In this document: piece by piece, positions 45,811 through 54,512 of the stretch | Numbering within the stretch: the stretch's first letter is position 1 | Layout: each line of letters starts with the position of its first letter | Origin: an uncultured Rubripirellula sp. | GTDB taxonomy: Bacteria; Planctomycetota; Planctomycetia; Pirellulales; Pirellulaceae | Assembly (NCBI GenBank): GCA_938075415.1 | Contig: CALJHC010000027.1 | Location: 1-64,000, forward strand | Direction of reading: 5' to 3' | DNA length: 64,000 nt | Translations under genes and position numbers: made by a program | Notes under the pieces: generated by a model | Seen by the model: the letters and a program-made list of their open reading frames with translations, nothing else | Told to the model about the DNA's origin: nothing | Database searches by the model: none

Positions 45811-47625
45811 TCAGAGTAGGGAGTCAAGTTCTTGGGTCAGTGATTTGAACCGATCAAGTGTGGTTTGCACTGGCTGTGGGCCCGTCATGTCGACTCCCGC
45901 ATCTTGCAACAGTTTCAATGGTTCTTGGCTGCACCCACCTTTCAAAAAGTTCAGGTAGTCTTGGAGTTCTGACTCGCCACCCTCGAGAACACGACGTGCC
46001 AGGGCCACCGCTGCGCTCAAGCCGGTGGCATACTTGTAGACATAAAATGCCCGATAGAAATGTGGTATGCGGAAGCATTCAAGTTCGAGGGCTTCATCAA
46101 TCACAAAGTCAGGACCGAAGTAAGCATTAAGTAGTTCTCGATAGACCTGTCGAAAGGATTGAACCGTCAGCGGTTCTCCTGCTTCGGCCATTTCATGCGT
46201 TTGCTTTTCAAATTCCGCAAACATGGTTTGCCTCACGACTGTCGCTCGAATGCTGTCGAGTTCGTTGTTGATCAGGTAGGCTCGCTCACGATCGTCCCCG
46301 GCGTTTTTCAGAAGGTGTTCGGTGAGCAATTGCTCGTTGAAGGTGCTCGCGACTTCTGCAACAAAGATCGTGTAGTTGTAATACTCAAAGGGTTGATGCT
46401 GTGCAGAGTACCAGCTGTGCATTGAATGCCCAGCTTCGTGAGTTAGCGTGAAAACATCGTTGAGAACTTCCGGCTTGAAGTTCATGAGGATATACGGATC
46501 GCCATCGAAAGTGCCGCAACTGAACGCTCCGCTCTGTTTACCTCGGTTTGGGTAACGATCTGCCCAGCGACCTCTCAAGCCTTGCTCCAACGTCTGTGTG
46601 TATTCGGAGCCAAGAGGTTGCAGGGATTCCATGACCACTTCGACAGCCTCATCCCATTGGTGATACTTATCTAGATTGCTGAGGATGGGGACGTAGGTGT
46701 CATAGTGGTGCAACTCGTTCAGGCCCATCTTGCGACGGCGAACGTCAAGGTAGTGGTGCACGGATGGAAGGGATTCGCGGACTGCTTGGATCAGGTTCTC
46801 GTAGACAGCAACTGGCATGTTATCTGGATAGAGAGCAGCTTGAAGGCTGCTCTCGTAATTCTTAGCCTTTGCGTAATAAACATCACGTTGAATACTGCCG
46901 CATAGCGTCGCAGCGAGAGTATTCTCGTGCGCCGCGAATTGTTCATAGTACTGGTCAAACGCGAGCCGCCTAATGTTTTGTTCAGGTGAAATGAGCAGTT
47001 GACCAAACGTTGCGTGGGAAAGTTCTATCTTGTTCCCTTGGTGATCATCGATTTCGCCAAATCGAAGGTCTGCATCATTTAGCTGACGAAAGGCATTTCC
47101 GGCGGCTGAGGCCATCTCGCCTTGCATTGCAAGCAGTCTTTCCTCGTTATCGGTGAGAGTGTGCTTGCGATAGCGGAGCAAGCGTTCCAATTGCAATCGA
47201 AATAAACTCAGTCGTTCATCCTGGAGCATCTCATTCATCGTTGCTTCGGGAATTGCCATGATCTCAGGACGCATGTAGCTCGCAGCCTGGCCCGCTCGAA
47301 CAGCCAAGTTCTGAAATCTCGCTTTCATCGCTTGATAGGTGCTGTCACCTTGATCTTCGGTAGTTTTCAAAAAGGCATAGGTGCCCAGCCTTTCCGCAAC
47401 TCGATCAAAGGAGCTATCGAAGGTGAGTGCTGCTGCGAGTTGTTCAGATGATTCGCCCAATTTTCCCCGATAGTTGTCAAACTCTGGGATTTGATTTTCA
47501 AGCTCCTTGAAATCACTTTCCCATGCCGAGTCATCTGGGTAGAGACTTGAGAGATCCCAGCTGTCCTGTGTTTGGACGTCTTGTCGCGAAAGCAGAGTGT
47601 TGTTGGTCATCCGATTCGGAATCAT
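45811..47625 (-). CDS. pepF: Oligoendopeptidase F (M3 family metallopeptidase)
   Basis: A 604-residue protein, the normal length of PepF. The zinc site is H396-E397-AG-H400 in FTLTHEAGHSMHSWYSAQ, and the third ligand Glu lies in FVAEVASTFNEQLL, 25-30 residues later. N-terminal helices (residues 20-200) and SGAFSCGTFDGDPYILMNF are also typical. It cleaves peptides of roughly 7-17 residues in the cytoplasm. The ATG at 47625 or the one at 47610 could be used; neither has a good ribosome site. The gene converges on the cyclophilin gene. Confidence 0.95.
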   Translation of the reverse strand: MIPNRMTNNTLLSRQDVQTQDSWDLSSLYPDDSAWESDFKELENQIPEFDNYRGKLGESSEQLAAALTFDSSFDRVAERLGTYAFLKTTEDQGDSTYQAMKARFQNLAVRAGQAASYMRPEIMAIPEATMNEMLQDERLSLFRLQLERLLRYRKHTLTDNEERLLAMQGEMASAAGNAFRQLNDADLRFGEIDDHQGNKIELSHATFGQLLISPEQNIRRLAFDQYYEQFAAHENTLAATLCGSIQRDVYYAKAKNYESSLQAALYPDNMPVAVYENLIQAVRESLPSVHHYLDVRRRKMGLNELHHYDTYVPILSNLDKYHQWDEAVEVVMESLQPLGSEYTQTLEQGLRGRWADRYPNRGKQSGAFSCGTFDGDPYILMNFKPEVLNDVFTLTHEAGHSMHSWYSAQHQPFEYYNYTIFVAEVASTFNEQLLTEHLLKNAGDDRERAYLINNELDSIRATVVRQTMFAEFEKQTHEMAEAGEPLTVQSFRQVYRELLNAYFGPDFVIDEALELECFRIPHFYRAFYVYKYATGLSAAVALARRVLEGGESELQDYLNFLKGGCSQEPLKLLQDAGVDMTGPQPVQTTLDRFKSLTQELDSLL

Positions 47626-47933
47626 TATTGAAGGAGGTCACGCAGTGGGGCGGACGAATTGCACGCCTGCATGCGAAGAATTATAGGATTGATTTGCAAG
47701 TATGGATAAGAGTGACGTTGAAGTGAACCCACGTTGGAAGCTGCAGGGGAGACAGGTCACAAACGATTTGGGTCCACCCATGTTTCTTGCCTCAGCAGTG
47801 AGGCAGACGTCATGGTATGGCAGGAAACGCAATTGACCGCGATATCAGGATTAACGGTGAACAGGTCCCGCTGCTTTCAACTTTGTCCACGATGTTGTCG
47901 CATTGAATCGATCGGTCTTGAGCCAATGCCTGA

Positions 47934-48518
47934 TTACAGGATCTCTAAAAATGCCCGCATCCAAGCAGGATGCGCGGGCCACGCCGGTGCGGTGACTAGA
48001 TTCCCTTCGACATGAGCTGAATCCATCGTGTCGGCCGGGGCAATGTAGGTGCCACCCGCTACGGTGACCTCGGGGCTGACAGCGGGATAGCAGCTGCACT
48101 GTCGACCTTTTAGTAGCCCCGCTGAGGCAAGAATCTGAGGTCCATGGCAGATGGCGGCAATCGGCTTGTTGGTTGCTCCAAAATGCCGGACCAGATCGAG
48201 GACTCGAGCGTCCAGACGCAGGTATTCCGGTGCCCTGCCACCGGGGATCACCAAGGCGTCAAAATTAGACGGTTCCAAATCATCGAAGTCTGTATTGATG
48301 GCGAATTGATGGCCCGGTTTCTCGCTGTAGGTTTGATGACCCTCAAAATCATGAATCGCCGTCGCGACGCTGTCCCCGGCTGATTTACCGGGACAAACGG
48401 TGGCAACCTGATGGCCCGCGCACAAGAGTATCTGCAGCGGCACCATCGCTTCGTAATCTTCCACAAAGTCTCCCACGATCATCAAAATCTTTTTTCCGCC
48501 GGTGCCCAAGCTGCCCAT
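47934..48518 (-). CDS. DJ-1/PfpI family protein
   Basis: Start at ATG 48518, with AGGAG six bases upstream, rather than the longer frame. The 194-residue protein has KKILMIVGDFVEDYEAMVPL (with the conserved Glu of VEDYE), DALVIPGGRAPEYLR and the nucleophile elbow AAICHGPQILASAG, where C124-H125 are the reactive pair. The family includes glyoxalase III, protein deglycases and PfpI-like stress proteins. Which of these it is cannot be told from sequence. It appears monocistronic. Confidence 0.9.
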   Translation of the reverse strand: MGSLGTGGKKILMIVGDFVEDYEAMVPLQILLCAGHQVATVCPGKSAGDSVATAIHDFEGHQTYSEKPGHQFAINTDFDDLEPSNFDALVIPGGRAPEYLRLDARVLDLVRHFGATNKPIAAICHGPQILASAGLLKGRQCSCYPAVSPEVTVAGGTYIAPADTMDSAHVEGNLVTAPAWPAHPAWMRAFLEIL

Positions 48519-48903
48519 GTTGTTCTCCTGCTGCTGCAAAATTTCCAGTTAATCGATGAACGATCCCATCACTTTTCGCTCATCATATCGCACAGTTGAT
48601 CAGATGATGAAGTGATGCAAGAGAAGTTGGTCACTTCTCTCGCATCACTTGGATCGACTCAGGTCCTCCGAGACGCCAGCAGCAGGCTCCTTGAACGTGT
48701 TTGCTCTGGAAACACTGCTTTGGAGCCACTGCTTTGGAACCACTGCTTTGGGTTTCCATCAGGAAGAGTGTGATTGGACGTCAAATTCGGGCGAATCCTT
48801 TGTGATCAGCTTTCATTCCCTGCTGGGATCAGGTTGATCAGCAATGCGCCAGTTCGCCGTGAATTGCTGCGTTTAACGGAAATTCGTGTTGCGCGGTCTT
48901 TGT
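48519..48903. other. Gene-free stretch with a 14-base array
   Basis: Nothing gene-like apart from the array at 48704-48752. It borders the RNA candidate at 48904. Confidence 0.4.
48704..48752. repeat. 14-base tandem array
   Basis: Three copies of CTTTGGAACCACTG with small changes and a partial fourth. Confidence 0.85.
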
Positions 48904-49142
48904 TAGAATTGGGGTCAGGACGGTCAGTCTGGTTGTAGGTGGCAATTTGTTTTTTGCCGGCTTACAAAACATTCGCAGCGGGAAGAATCGTCGAGTAGAC
49001 TGTGTTCCTTGACGATCTTCTCTAGAGGCTCCAATGCACCCACTTTGGAGCTTATGCCACCGAGGGGGGTGTGCTTTACGATTCCAATTGGGACGTCAAC
49101 TGAGGGGGCAGGCTTCGCTTGACCCATCGGTGTCCAATTCTA
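48904..49142 (+). ncRNA. Candidate structured RNA or leader
   Basis: TAGAATTGG (48904-48912) is the exact complement of CCAATTCTA (49134-49142), and the inner GGTCA (48913-48917) pairs with TGACC (49120-49124), closing a 240-base stretch. Inside are several local hairpins: TTGTA/TACAA with GGCAA/TTGCC near 48934-48967, GAAG-ATCGTC with GACGATCTTC near 48982-49020 (one bulge), and GCTCCAA/TTGGAGC near 49028-49051. It lies 145 bases before the propeller-protein gene. It does not match RNase P, tmRNA, SRP RNA or riboswitch motifs that I know. This is pairing by eye without energy or covariation support. Confidence 0.3.
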
Positions 49143-49286
49143 GAATCGTTCAGGACTGACGCTCGTTCGGCATTATTTTGGTCATTTAGAGTCACGAAGG
49201 CATCGAAAGAATGTCCTCGGATAGCACGGGATGCGGTGAACGGCTTGCTGTGCTTTTGGCGAAAGAAAACAAGGAAACCATTCCTC

Positions 49287-50927
49287 ATGTACCGTTTGTT
49301 CGCGACTTCGATAGCGTTATTTACGGCTGCTGGCACCGTCATTGCCGATGACTTGGTTCCGTATGCCGTTATTGAGCATCTTGGTTTGAATCAAGCATGG
49401 GCTCGTCCCGTCACTGCTCCTTGGGGGGCGCAATCCATTTCGCATCAGAAATTGGTGGTGATGGAAAGCGACCCGGTGGAGTACGTCGAAATCGTCAAGG
49501 TGGTTCCTGGTGACGCGGCCCCAGCGAATGGGGATGCATCAGCGAAACCACCGGTTTCTGACCCGAATGTTCTTGTTCGAATGCGGACCGAACAGTTGCA
49601 AGCCAATGGCCAACCAATGGGTCGACAGGAAGCTGAGCGTGTTGCCAATAATGAGATAAGACGTCTCAAGCGACGGGGAATTGAGGCTAAGGTTCGTGTG
49701 CGAACGCTACCCCGGGTGAACCTCTTTTCGATCTCGAATGACGGCACCTTGGAGTGTCGAGATGCGGAGACAGGTGAGCCGATTTGGATGGTTCGCGTTG
49801 GCGACCAAAATCTGCCATTCATGTCTCTTGGTGCGGATGAAGAGAATTTGATTGTCGTCAATGGCTCTAACTTTTATCACGTGGACTCGGTCAATGGTGA
49901 AGTCATCAGCCAAGTACCGACGATCGGCGCACCCTCGTTTGGTGCCACGATCGCTGGAGATTTTGTCATGATTCCGATGATCGGTGGAGGTATCGAATGT
50001 TACCCGTTGCGAGATGCAACCATCGATCCATTTTTGGAAAAAGTGAATGGCTCGGCGCTGGCATTACCGGTTCGGGCACCTGATGTCGGCTCGTCGAGAA
50101 CCGCATGGGGTACCGATAGCGGTTTTGTCTATGTGATGGAAATGCAAGGCGTGCCATCACTTCTGTTCAGGCTGAAAACTGATGGCATTGTCAGCGGTCG
50201 GATCGCCTCGGCCAAGGGAAATCGATTTTTCTTCGGATCAGAGGGCGGTCAGGTTTACGGGATTCGGGCAAGCCGGTCCGGCGAGGTCCTGTGGAGTCAG
50301 CCTATCGGAGAGCCTTTCTACAACGAACCGATTGTCTTTGGTGATCAGGTCCTGTTGCGATCAGCCTATGGCAACCTCTTTTCTCTACGAGCGGATACCG
50401 GGCAGATGAGTTGGTCGCGACCCGTCACCGGTGTTGGTGAACTCATGGGGGTCATTGATGGAAGACTTTACATCACCACGTTGAGTGGGCATTGCCGAGT
50501 TTTGGATCTAGAGAGCGGCCAGATGGTCGCATCACCTCAAGACTTGCGTCCCGCCGATTTCATTACCAATACGCTCACCAATCGACTCTACTTAGTTGGT
50601 AGTGATGGCGACATCCAGTGCCTGCATGCCAAGGGCGAGGATCTGCCAACTTTCCATCATGAGGTTGTGGTTGCGGAGAAAAGTGATGGTGCTGCAGCGA
50701 ATTCTGCGAAGCAGAACCCTAACGCTACCAACAATGCTGGGGGCAATGACCCCTTCGGTGCTGGTGGCAATGACCCCTTTGGGGCCGGAATGAATGATGG
50801 AAAGGATCCCTTTGGAGCTGGTGGAAATGATCCATTCGGTGGCGGTGGTGGTAACGACCCGTTCGGCGGCGGAGATGGCGGTGGGATGGATGATCCATTT
50901 GGGGGCAGCAATCCGTTCGGTAACTGA
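49287..50927 (+). CDS. Exported PQQ-type beta-propeller protein with GGNDPFG tail
   Basis: Start at ATG 49287 (AAGGAAA upstream), where a signal peptide begins (YRLFATSIALFTAAGTVIAD); the longer frame has none. The 546-residue protein has a polar N-terminal region and then propeller blades of the PQQ/outer-membrane-assembly type: GTLECRDAETGEPIWMVRVG, FFGSEGGQVYGIRASRSGEV, LWSQPIG, NLFSLRADTGQMSWSRPVTG and GHCRVLDLESGQMVAS. The last 50 residues are a Gly-rich repeat, GGNDPFGAG and variants, made by repeated DNA. No quinone-enzyme residues were identified, so it is more likely a binding or scaffold protein than a dehydrogenase. Confidence 0.8.
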   Translation: MYRLFATSIALFTAAGTVIADDLVPYAVIEHLGLNQAWARPVTAPWGAQSISHQKLVVMESDPVEYVEIVKVVPGDAAPANGDASAKPPVSDPNVLVRMRTEQLQANGQPMGRQEAERVANNEIRRLKRRGIEAKVRVRTLPRVNLFSISNDGTLECRDAETGEPIWMVRVGDQNLPFMSLGADEENLIVVNGSNFYHVDSVNGEVISQVPTIGAPSFGATIAGDFVMIPMIGGGIECYPLRDATIDPFLEKVNGSALALPVRAPDVGSSRTAWGTDSGFVYVMEMQGVPSLLFRLKTDGIVSGRIASAKGNRFFFGSEGGQVYGIRASRSGEVLWSQPIGEPFYNEPIVFGDQVLLRSAYGNLFSLRADTGQMSWSRPVTGVGELMGVIDGRLYITTLSGHCRVLDLESGQMVASPQDLRPADFITNTLTNRLYLVGSDGDIQCLHAKGEDLPTFHHEVVVAEKSDGAAANSAKQNPNATNNAGGNDPFGAGGNDPFGAGMNDGKDPFGAGGNDPFGGGGGNDPFGGGDGGGMDDPFGGSNPFGN

Positions 50928-51262
50928 TTCGCTGTTGTTTCCATTAAGCCACTGAATCAGCATGTCACTCTCAGATAGCGGAGATTTCCGCTAACGGGGT
51001 GTACCGAATGTCATTGGCCGGTTGATCAAAGCTCGTTCCTAATGAGCAGCCGATGATTGCTTTGAACAAGAGATAGTTCAGGTCGCTTTGTGGAGCTGTC
51101 TAGTCCAAGTCGAATCTTTGGCGAACCAACGGCGATTCGTTCTTTTGGGCCTTGGCTACATGGCATCAAGATGCCTGCCAAGAAAGACCAGTGCTGCCAT
51201 TTCGAAGACCAGTGCTGCCATTTCGAAGACCAGTGCTGCGATTTTTAGGACCAGTGCTGTGC
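50928..51262. other. Gene-free spacer filled largely by a repeat array
   Basis: No gene; the right third is the array at 51186-51290 which runs into the next gene. Confidence 0.5.
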
Positions 51263-51290
51263 TTAGGAGGGCCAGTGCTGTGCGATTTTG
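51186..51290. repeat. 21-base array growing out of a gene end
   Basis: Five copies of a 21-base unit, GACCAGTGCTGCCATTTCGAA and variants. The rightmost copy covers the last codons of the isomerase-like gene (KIAQHWPS and stop), and the others run downstream of its stop with growing similarity to one another. Confidence 0.85.
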
Positions 51291-52153
51291 CGTTGCAAGA
51301 ATTCTGCACTACGCATTAATTGGTCAAAGCCATCAACGCCGTCCTCGATGCTGATCCAATTGTCGTCAAATCCGGCGGACTTCAGGATACTGAAGATTGC
51401 ATCGTAGTCATTGAGGCCTTTCCCGATTTCACCATGGCTTAACCGTTTTGCGTATCCCTCCGCACCGGTTTCATCGCGTCGTAGATCTTCGATGGTCCCC
51501 TCCAGCAGGTAACGATCACTCGCGTGCATCGTAACAACTTTTGTTGCGACACGACGCAGTAGGTCCAAAGGATCTTCGCCGGCGAGGATCGTATTGCTTG
51601 GATCGTAATTGACACCAAAATTGGGCGCATCAACGGCATCGCAAAGGTCGCAGAAGACGTCCATCCTCTGCGCGAACTCGGGGTAGTTCCAGAAATCGTC
51701 CTTGTAATGATTTTCAATGATCAACGTAATGCCTTTTGTCGCGGCATACTCGGCGCAAGTTTCAATGCACTGGGCGGCAAATTGAATACCATCTTCCCTT
51801 GAAACTTCAGGGCGTCGTTGTCCTGAGAGCACTCGACAGAACTGACCACCGAGTTCGTGAGTCATGTCGATCCAGAATTTTTCCTGCTCAATCTGTTCTT
51901 GGCGGAACGTTTGATCTGGATGAGTGAAATCGGGGGAGCAGCACATCATCGGAATGGTGAGACCTTTTTCTTCCACTTTCCTTCGGATTGGAGCCCAGTT
52001 AATGCGATCTTGCATCTCAAGAAAACCGGCGTACCATTCAAGTCCTTGCACAGGCAGTTCAGCTGCCATCTCGATCCATTCGGCAAGACTCATGGTCCCA
52101 TCTTTACACAACGCTTGCATGTAAAGTTTTGGGAAAGCGGCTAGTTTTGGCAT
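51263..52153 (-). CDS. Xylose-isomerase-like TIM-barrel protein (sugar isomerase/epimerase)
   Basis: Start at ATG 52153, because the longer frame would overlap the dehydrogenase gene. The 296-residue protein is a TIM barrel of the AP-endonuclease 2 superfamily: LPVQGLEWYAGFLE, IPMMCCSPDFTHPD, GITLIIENHYKDDFWNYPEF, FGVNYDPSNTILAGEDPLDL, VVTMHASDRY and NWISIEDGVDG supply the metal-binding Glu, Asp, His and Glu residues. UlaE-type L-xylulose-5-phosphate 3-epimerases and many sugar isomerases have this fold. It is the last gene of a three-gene operon with a decarboxylase-like and a dehydrogenase gene, so it probably acts on the sugar or sugar phosphate they make. Confidence 0.85.
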   Translation of the reverse strand: MPKLAAFPKLYMQALCKDGTMSLAEWIEMAAELPVQGLEWYAGFLEMQDRINWAPIRRKVEEKGLTIPMMCCSPDFTHPDQTFRQEQIEQEKFWIDMTHELGGQFCRVLSGQRRPEVSREDGIQFAAQCIETCAEYAATKGITLIIENHYKDDFWNYPEFAQRMDVFCDLCDAVDAPNFGVNYDPSNTILAGEDPLDLLRRVATKVVTMHASDRYLLEGTIEDLRRDETGAEGYAKRLSHGEIGKGLNDYDAIFSILKSAGFDDNWISIEDGVDGFDQLMRSAEFLQRKIAQHWPS

Positions 52154-52214
52154 TGAATGAGCTTCAGAGGTTTGGTTGTTTTTGGAGGAAGCGGGGAAGT
52201 CAGCGGGGGAATCG

Positions 52215-53243
52215 TTACAGGCTTGGTTTGAGCAACGATTTGACAATTTTTCCCTCGTGCATCATTTCAAAGGCATCATGCCAGTTTTCCAGGGACCAAG
52301 TACCTCCGACAATAGGTGCCACATCTAATTGCCCGCTGGTGAGCAAGGCGATAACGCGTTCCCAAATGGCCCAGTGGTGGCTAAAGCTGCCTTGCAGGGT
52401 GACGTTTTTTTGAACAAGAGGATCGATAGAAAAATCGAGAGGCTTTGGGCCCCATCCGACCTTGGTGATCCATCCCGATGGACGAACCAGTTCTATCGCT
52501 AATTTCAGTGTCGGAGATACACCCGCTGCATCAACAATGACATCGGCTCCTAATCCATCTCGTTCAAGGGACCAATCGCGAGCATCTGTAAGCGTGGTGA
52601 TGCCGTACTGTTTAGCGATCGCAAATCTTGCAGAGTCGGATTCCAAGCCGAGGATTGCCACATCGGCACCGCAAAGTTTGGCGACAGCGGCGCAGAGAAT
52701 TCCAATGGTCCCCGGGCCAATCACGAGCACTCGGTCTCCTGGTGTGATTCGTGAGTTGCCAACAACCGAATTGTAGGCAACACAGCATGGTTCGGTTAAC
52801 GCTGCGTGATCGAGTGAAAGCGTATCAGGAACATGGTGAAGGCATCTTGCCGGAACCCTCGCAAACTGTGTCATCGCTCCGTCGACGCCATACCCAAAGC
52901 CTTTGCGCGTTGGATCAAGGTTGTATCGACCCTGTCGAGACATTGGGTTATTGAGATCGATCACCGCAGCGGTTTCACTGGCAATGCGATCACCTTCTTT
53001 CCAGCCGTCGACATTGCCACCGAGTTCAATGATGGTGCCGGCGAATTCATGTCCCAGAACGACCGGGTAATTCACGGGCCAACTGTGAGACGATGTCCAC
53101 TGATGCAGGTCGCTACCGCACACACCCACAGCTGCGACTTCCACCAAGACATCGTCTTGACCAATTTCCGGCCGAGCAAATGAACGGATTTCTACACTGC
53201 CGGGTTCCGGAGCAAAATTGACGACTGCTGCTGATTCGCTCAT
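52215..53243 (-). CDS. Zinc-type medium-chain alcohol/polyol dehydrogenase
   Basis: A 342-residue protein. The catalytic-zinc site is visible as C42 in VGVCGSDLHQW, H65-E66 in LGHEFAG, and EPCCVAYN. The NAD-binding motif is VLVIGPGTIGILCAAVAKLC. The lobe that normally holds four structural-zinc Cys reads NNPMSRQGRYNLDPTRKG, with none of them. It would oxidise a secondary alcohol of a polyol, sugar or sugar acid. Its ATG overlaps the TGA of the upstream decarboxylase-like gene (ATGA), so the two are translated together. Confidence 0.9.
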   Translation of the reverse strand: MSESAAVVNFAPEPGSVEIRSFARPEIGQDDVLVEVAAVGVCGSDLHQWTSSHSWPVNYPVVLGHEFAGTIIELGGNVDGWKEGDRIASETAAVIDLNNPMSRQGRYNLDPTRKGFGYGVDGAMTQFARVPARCLHHVPDTLSLDHAALTEPCCVAYNSVVGNSRITPGDRVLVIGPGTIGILCAAVAKLCGADVAILGLESDSARFAIAKQYGITTLTDARDWSLERDGLGADVIVDAAGVSPTLKLAIELVRPSGWITKVGWGPKPLDFSIDPLVQKNVTLQGSFSHHWAIWERVIALLTSGQLDVAPIVGGTWSLENWHDAFEMMHEGKIVKSLLKPSL

Positions 53244-53938
53244 TGGCTGATCTCTCCGTAAGCATGAACTTTATCACAAATCATTTTTAATGAACTTTCC
53301 AAGTCCCCTGACGCGGTCTTGAAAGCATCCGCATCGATCGTCAGAGGGGCTCCGAGAACGACAAGTGGCGCGCCGAATTCGGGACATCGTACTGCCTGTT
53401 CGATGCTAAGGCCGCCAACGGCCTGGACCGGAACCTTGACCGCTTGGACGACTGCGCGAAGATCATCCAGGGGGCTGGGCATTCGATCGCCGCGAGCTGC
53501 GATGCCGCGACGCTCGTCATAGCCGATATGATGAACCACAAAATCACACCCCAGATCCTCAAGCCGCCGCGCCCCATCGACCATCGTGCTGTATCCCAGG
53601 TTATCACCCATCACGCCGACACCGCAGTCTCGGCCAGCTTTGACCACACATTTGATGGTCTCCTCATGAGCCTGTGCCATGACGACAACATGCGTGGCAC
53701 CGGCCCCCGCCATCATCTCGGCTTCGAGGTATCCACCATCCATCGTCTTTAAATCAGCGACGATCGGTATCTCTGGGAAACGCTCTCGCAAGGCTCGGAC
53801 ACCATGCAGGCCTTCGGCAAGAATCAGTGGTGTACCCGCCTCTAGCCAATCCACCCCCGCACGAATCGCCATTTCGGCCGTTTCAATCGCTTCGTTGATG
53901 GTGGTTAAGTCAAGTGAAATTTGAACAAGCGGTTTCAT
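53240..53938 (-). CDS. OMP-decarboxylase superfamily synthase/decarboxylase (KGPDC or HPS type)
   Basis: Start at ATG 53938; the ten-codon extension is not family-like. The 232-residue TIM barrel has LVQISLDLTTINEAIETA, VDWLEAGTPLILAEG and the signature ADLKTMDGG (D62-x-K64-xx-D67), which marks 3-keto-L-gulonate-6-phosphate decarboxylase and 3-hexulose-6-phosphate synthase. GVMGDNLGY and VQAVGGLSIE complete the phosphate site. A hexulose-phosphate synthase would be expected beside an SIS-type isomerase, whereas here the neighbour is a UlaE-like TIM barrel, so decarboxylation of a keto-sugar-acid phosphate is more likely. First gene of the operon; no kinase or transporter is next to it. Confidence 0.85.
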   Translation of the reverse strand: MKPLVQISLDLTTINEAIETAEMAIRAGVDWLEAGTPLILAEGLHGVRALRERFPEIPIVADLKTMDGGYLEAEMMAGAGATHVVVMAQAHEETIKCVVKAGRDCGVGVMGDNLGYSTMVDGARRLEDLGCDFVVHHIGYDERRGIAARGDRMPSPLDDLRAVVQAVKVPVQAVGGLSIEQAVRCPEFGAPLVVLGAPLTIDADAFKTASGDLESSLKMICDKVHAYGEISQ

Positions 53939-54512
53939 GATTTTGAGTACTTGATCGCGAAAAGCCAAAAAGAATTTGATCAGGCTTGATTCCGAGAACT
54001 TGCCCGAAGGTTGCCTGTTTCCATTGATACGTCATGATGGAAACGACTTGATGTGTCGATCATGGTCACCGGCACGATGCAAAGTGTAACGAACCGTTTT
54101 GTATCGTGTGAACTGTAGTTGCTTCAAAACGTCATTGCTGAGCCAGTTGTTTCGTCTCGACTGCAGTTTTGCCAAATTTCTCTGGTTCGCTTGGTCGGAA
54201 GAGCATTTTATTTTTCTTAAAATGCGTTTCGCCACATCGTTCGTCGGTTGCTGCAGGTGATGGTCAAGCCGGGTCCTGTTTTCAGCGACCTGGATTACTG
54301 CTCTTGATGGTTTGTCGGGGGCGATGAATTGAAAATGAATGCCAAGCCGAAAAAGAGATACCTTTGCCACCACAGCAGTGTACCCCAGAGGTGATCCTGA
54401 CCGCATTTTCAAGCTGAACAGGAACAGAGAATGTTTCTTTTTTCCGATGATTGAGACGATCTTCCATCGGCAAATGACCATGAGAGTGTGGTCAATCACC
54501 GCCGTCATCAAA
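53939..54512. other. Gene-free stretch upstream of the catabolic operon
   Basis: Probably contains the operon promoter. A long minus-strand frame here (54032-54506) has no ribosome site and an unlikely composition; it was not called. Confidence 0.4.

Noticed and set aside
48924..49127. Minus-strand frame of 67 codons over the RNA candidate
   Set aside because: Has an ATG and balanced composition but no ribosome site; the paired structure seems the better explanation, though neither is certain.
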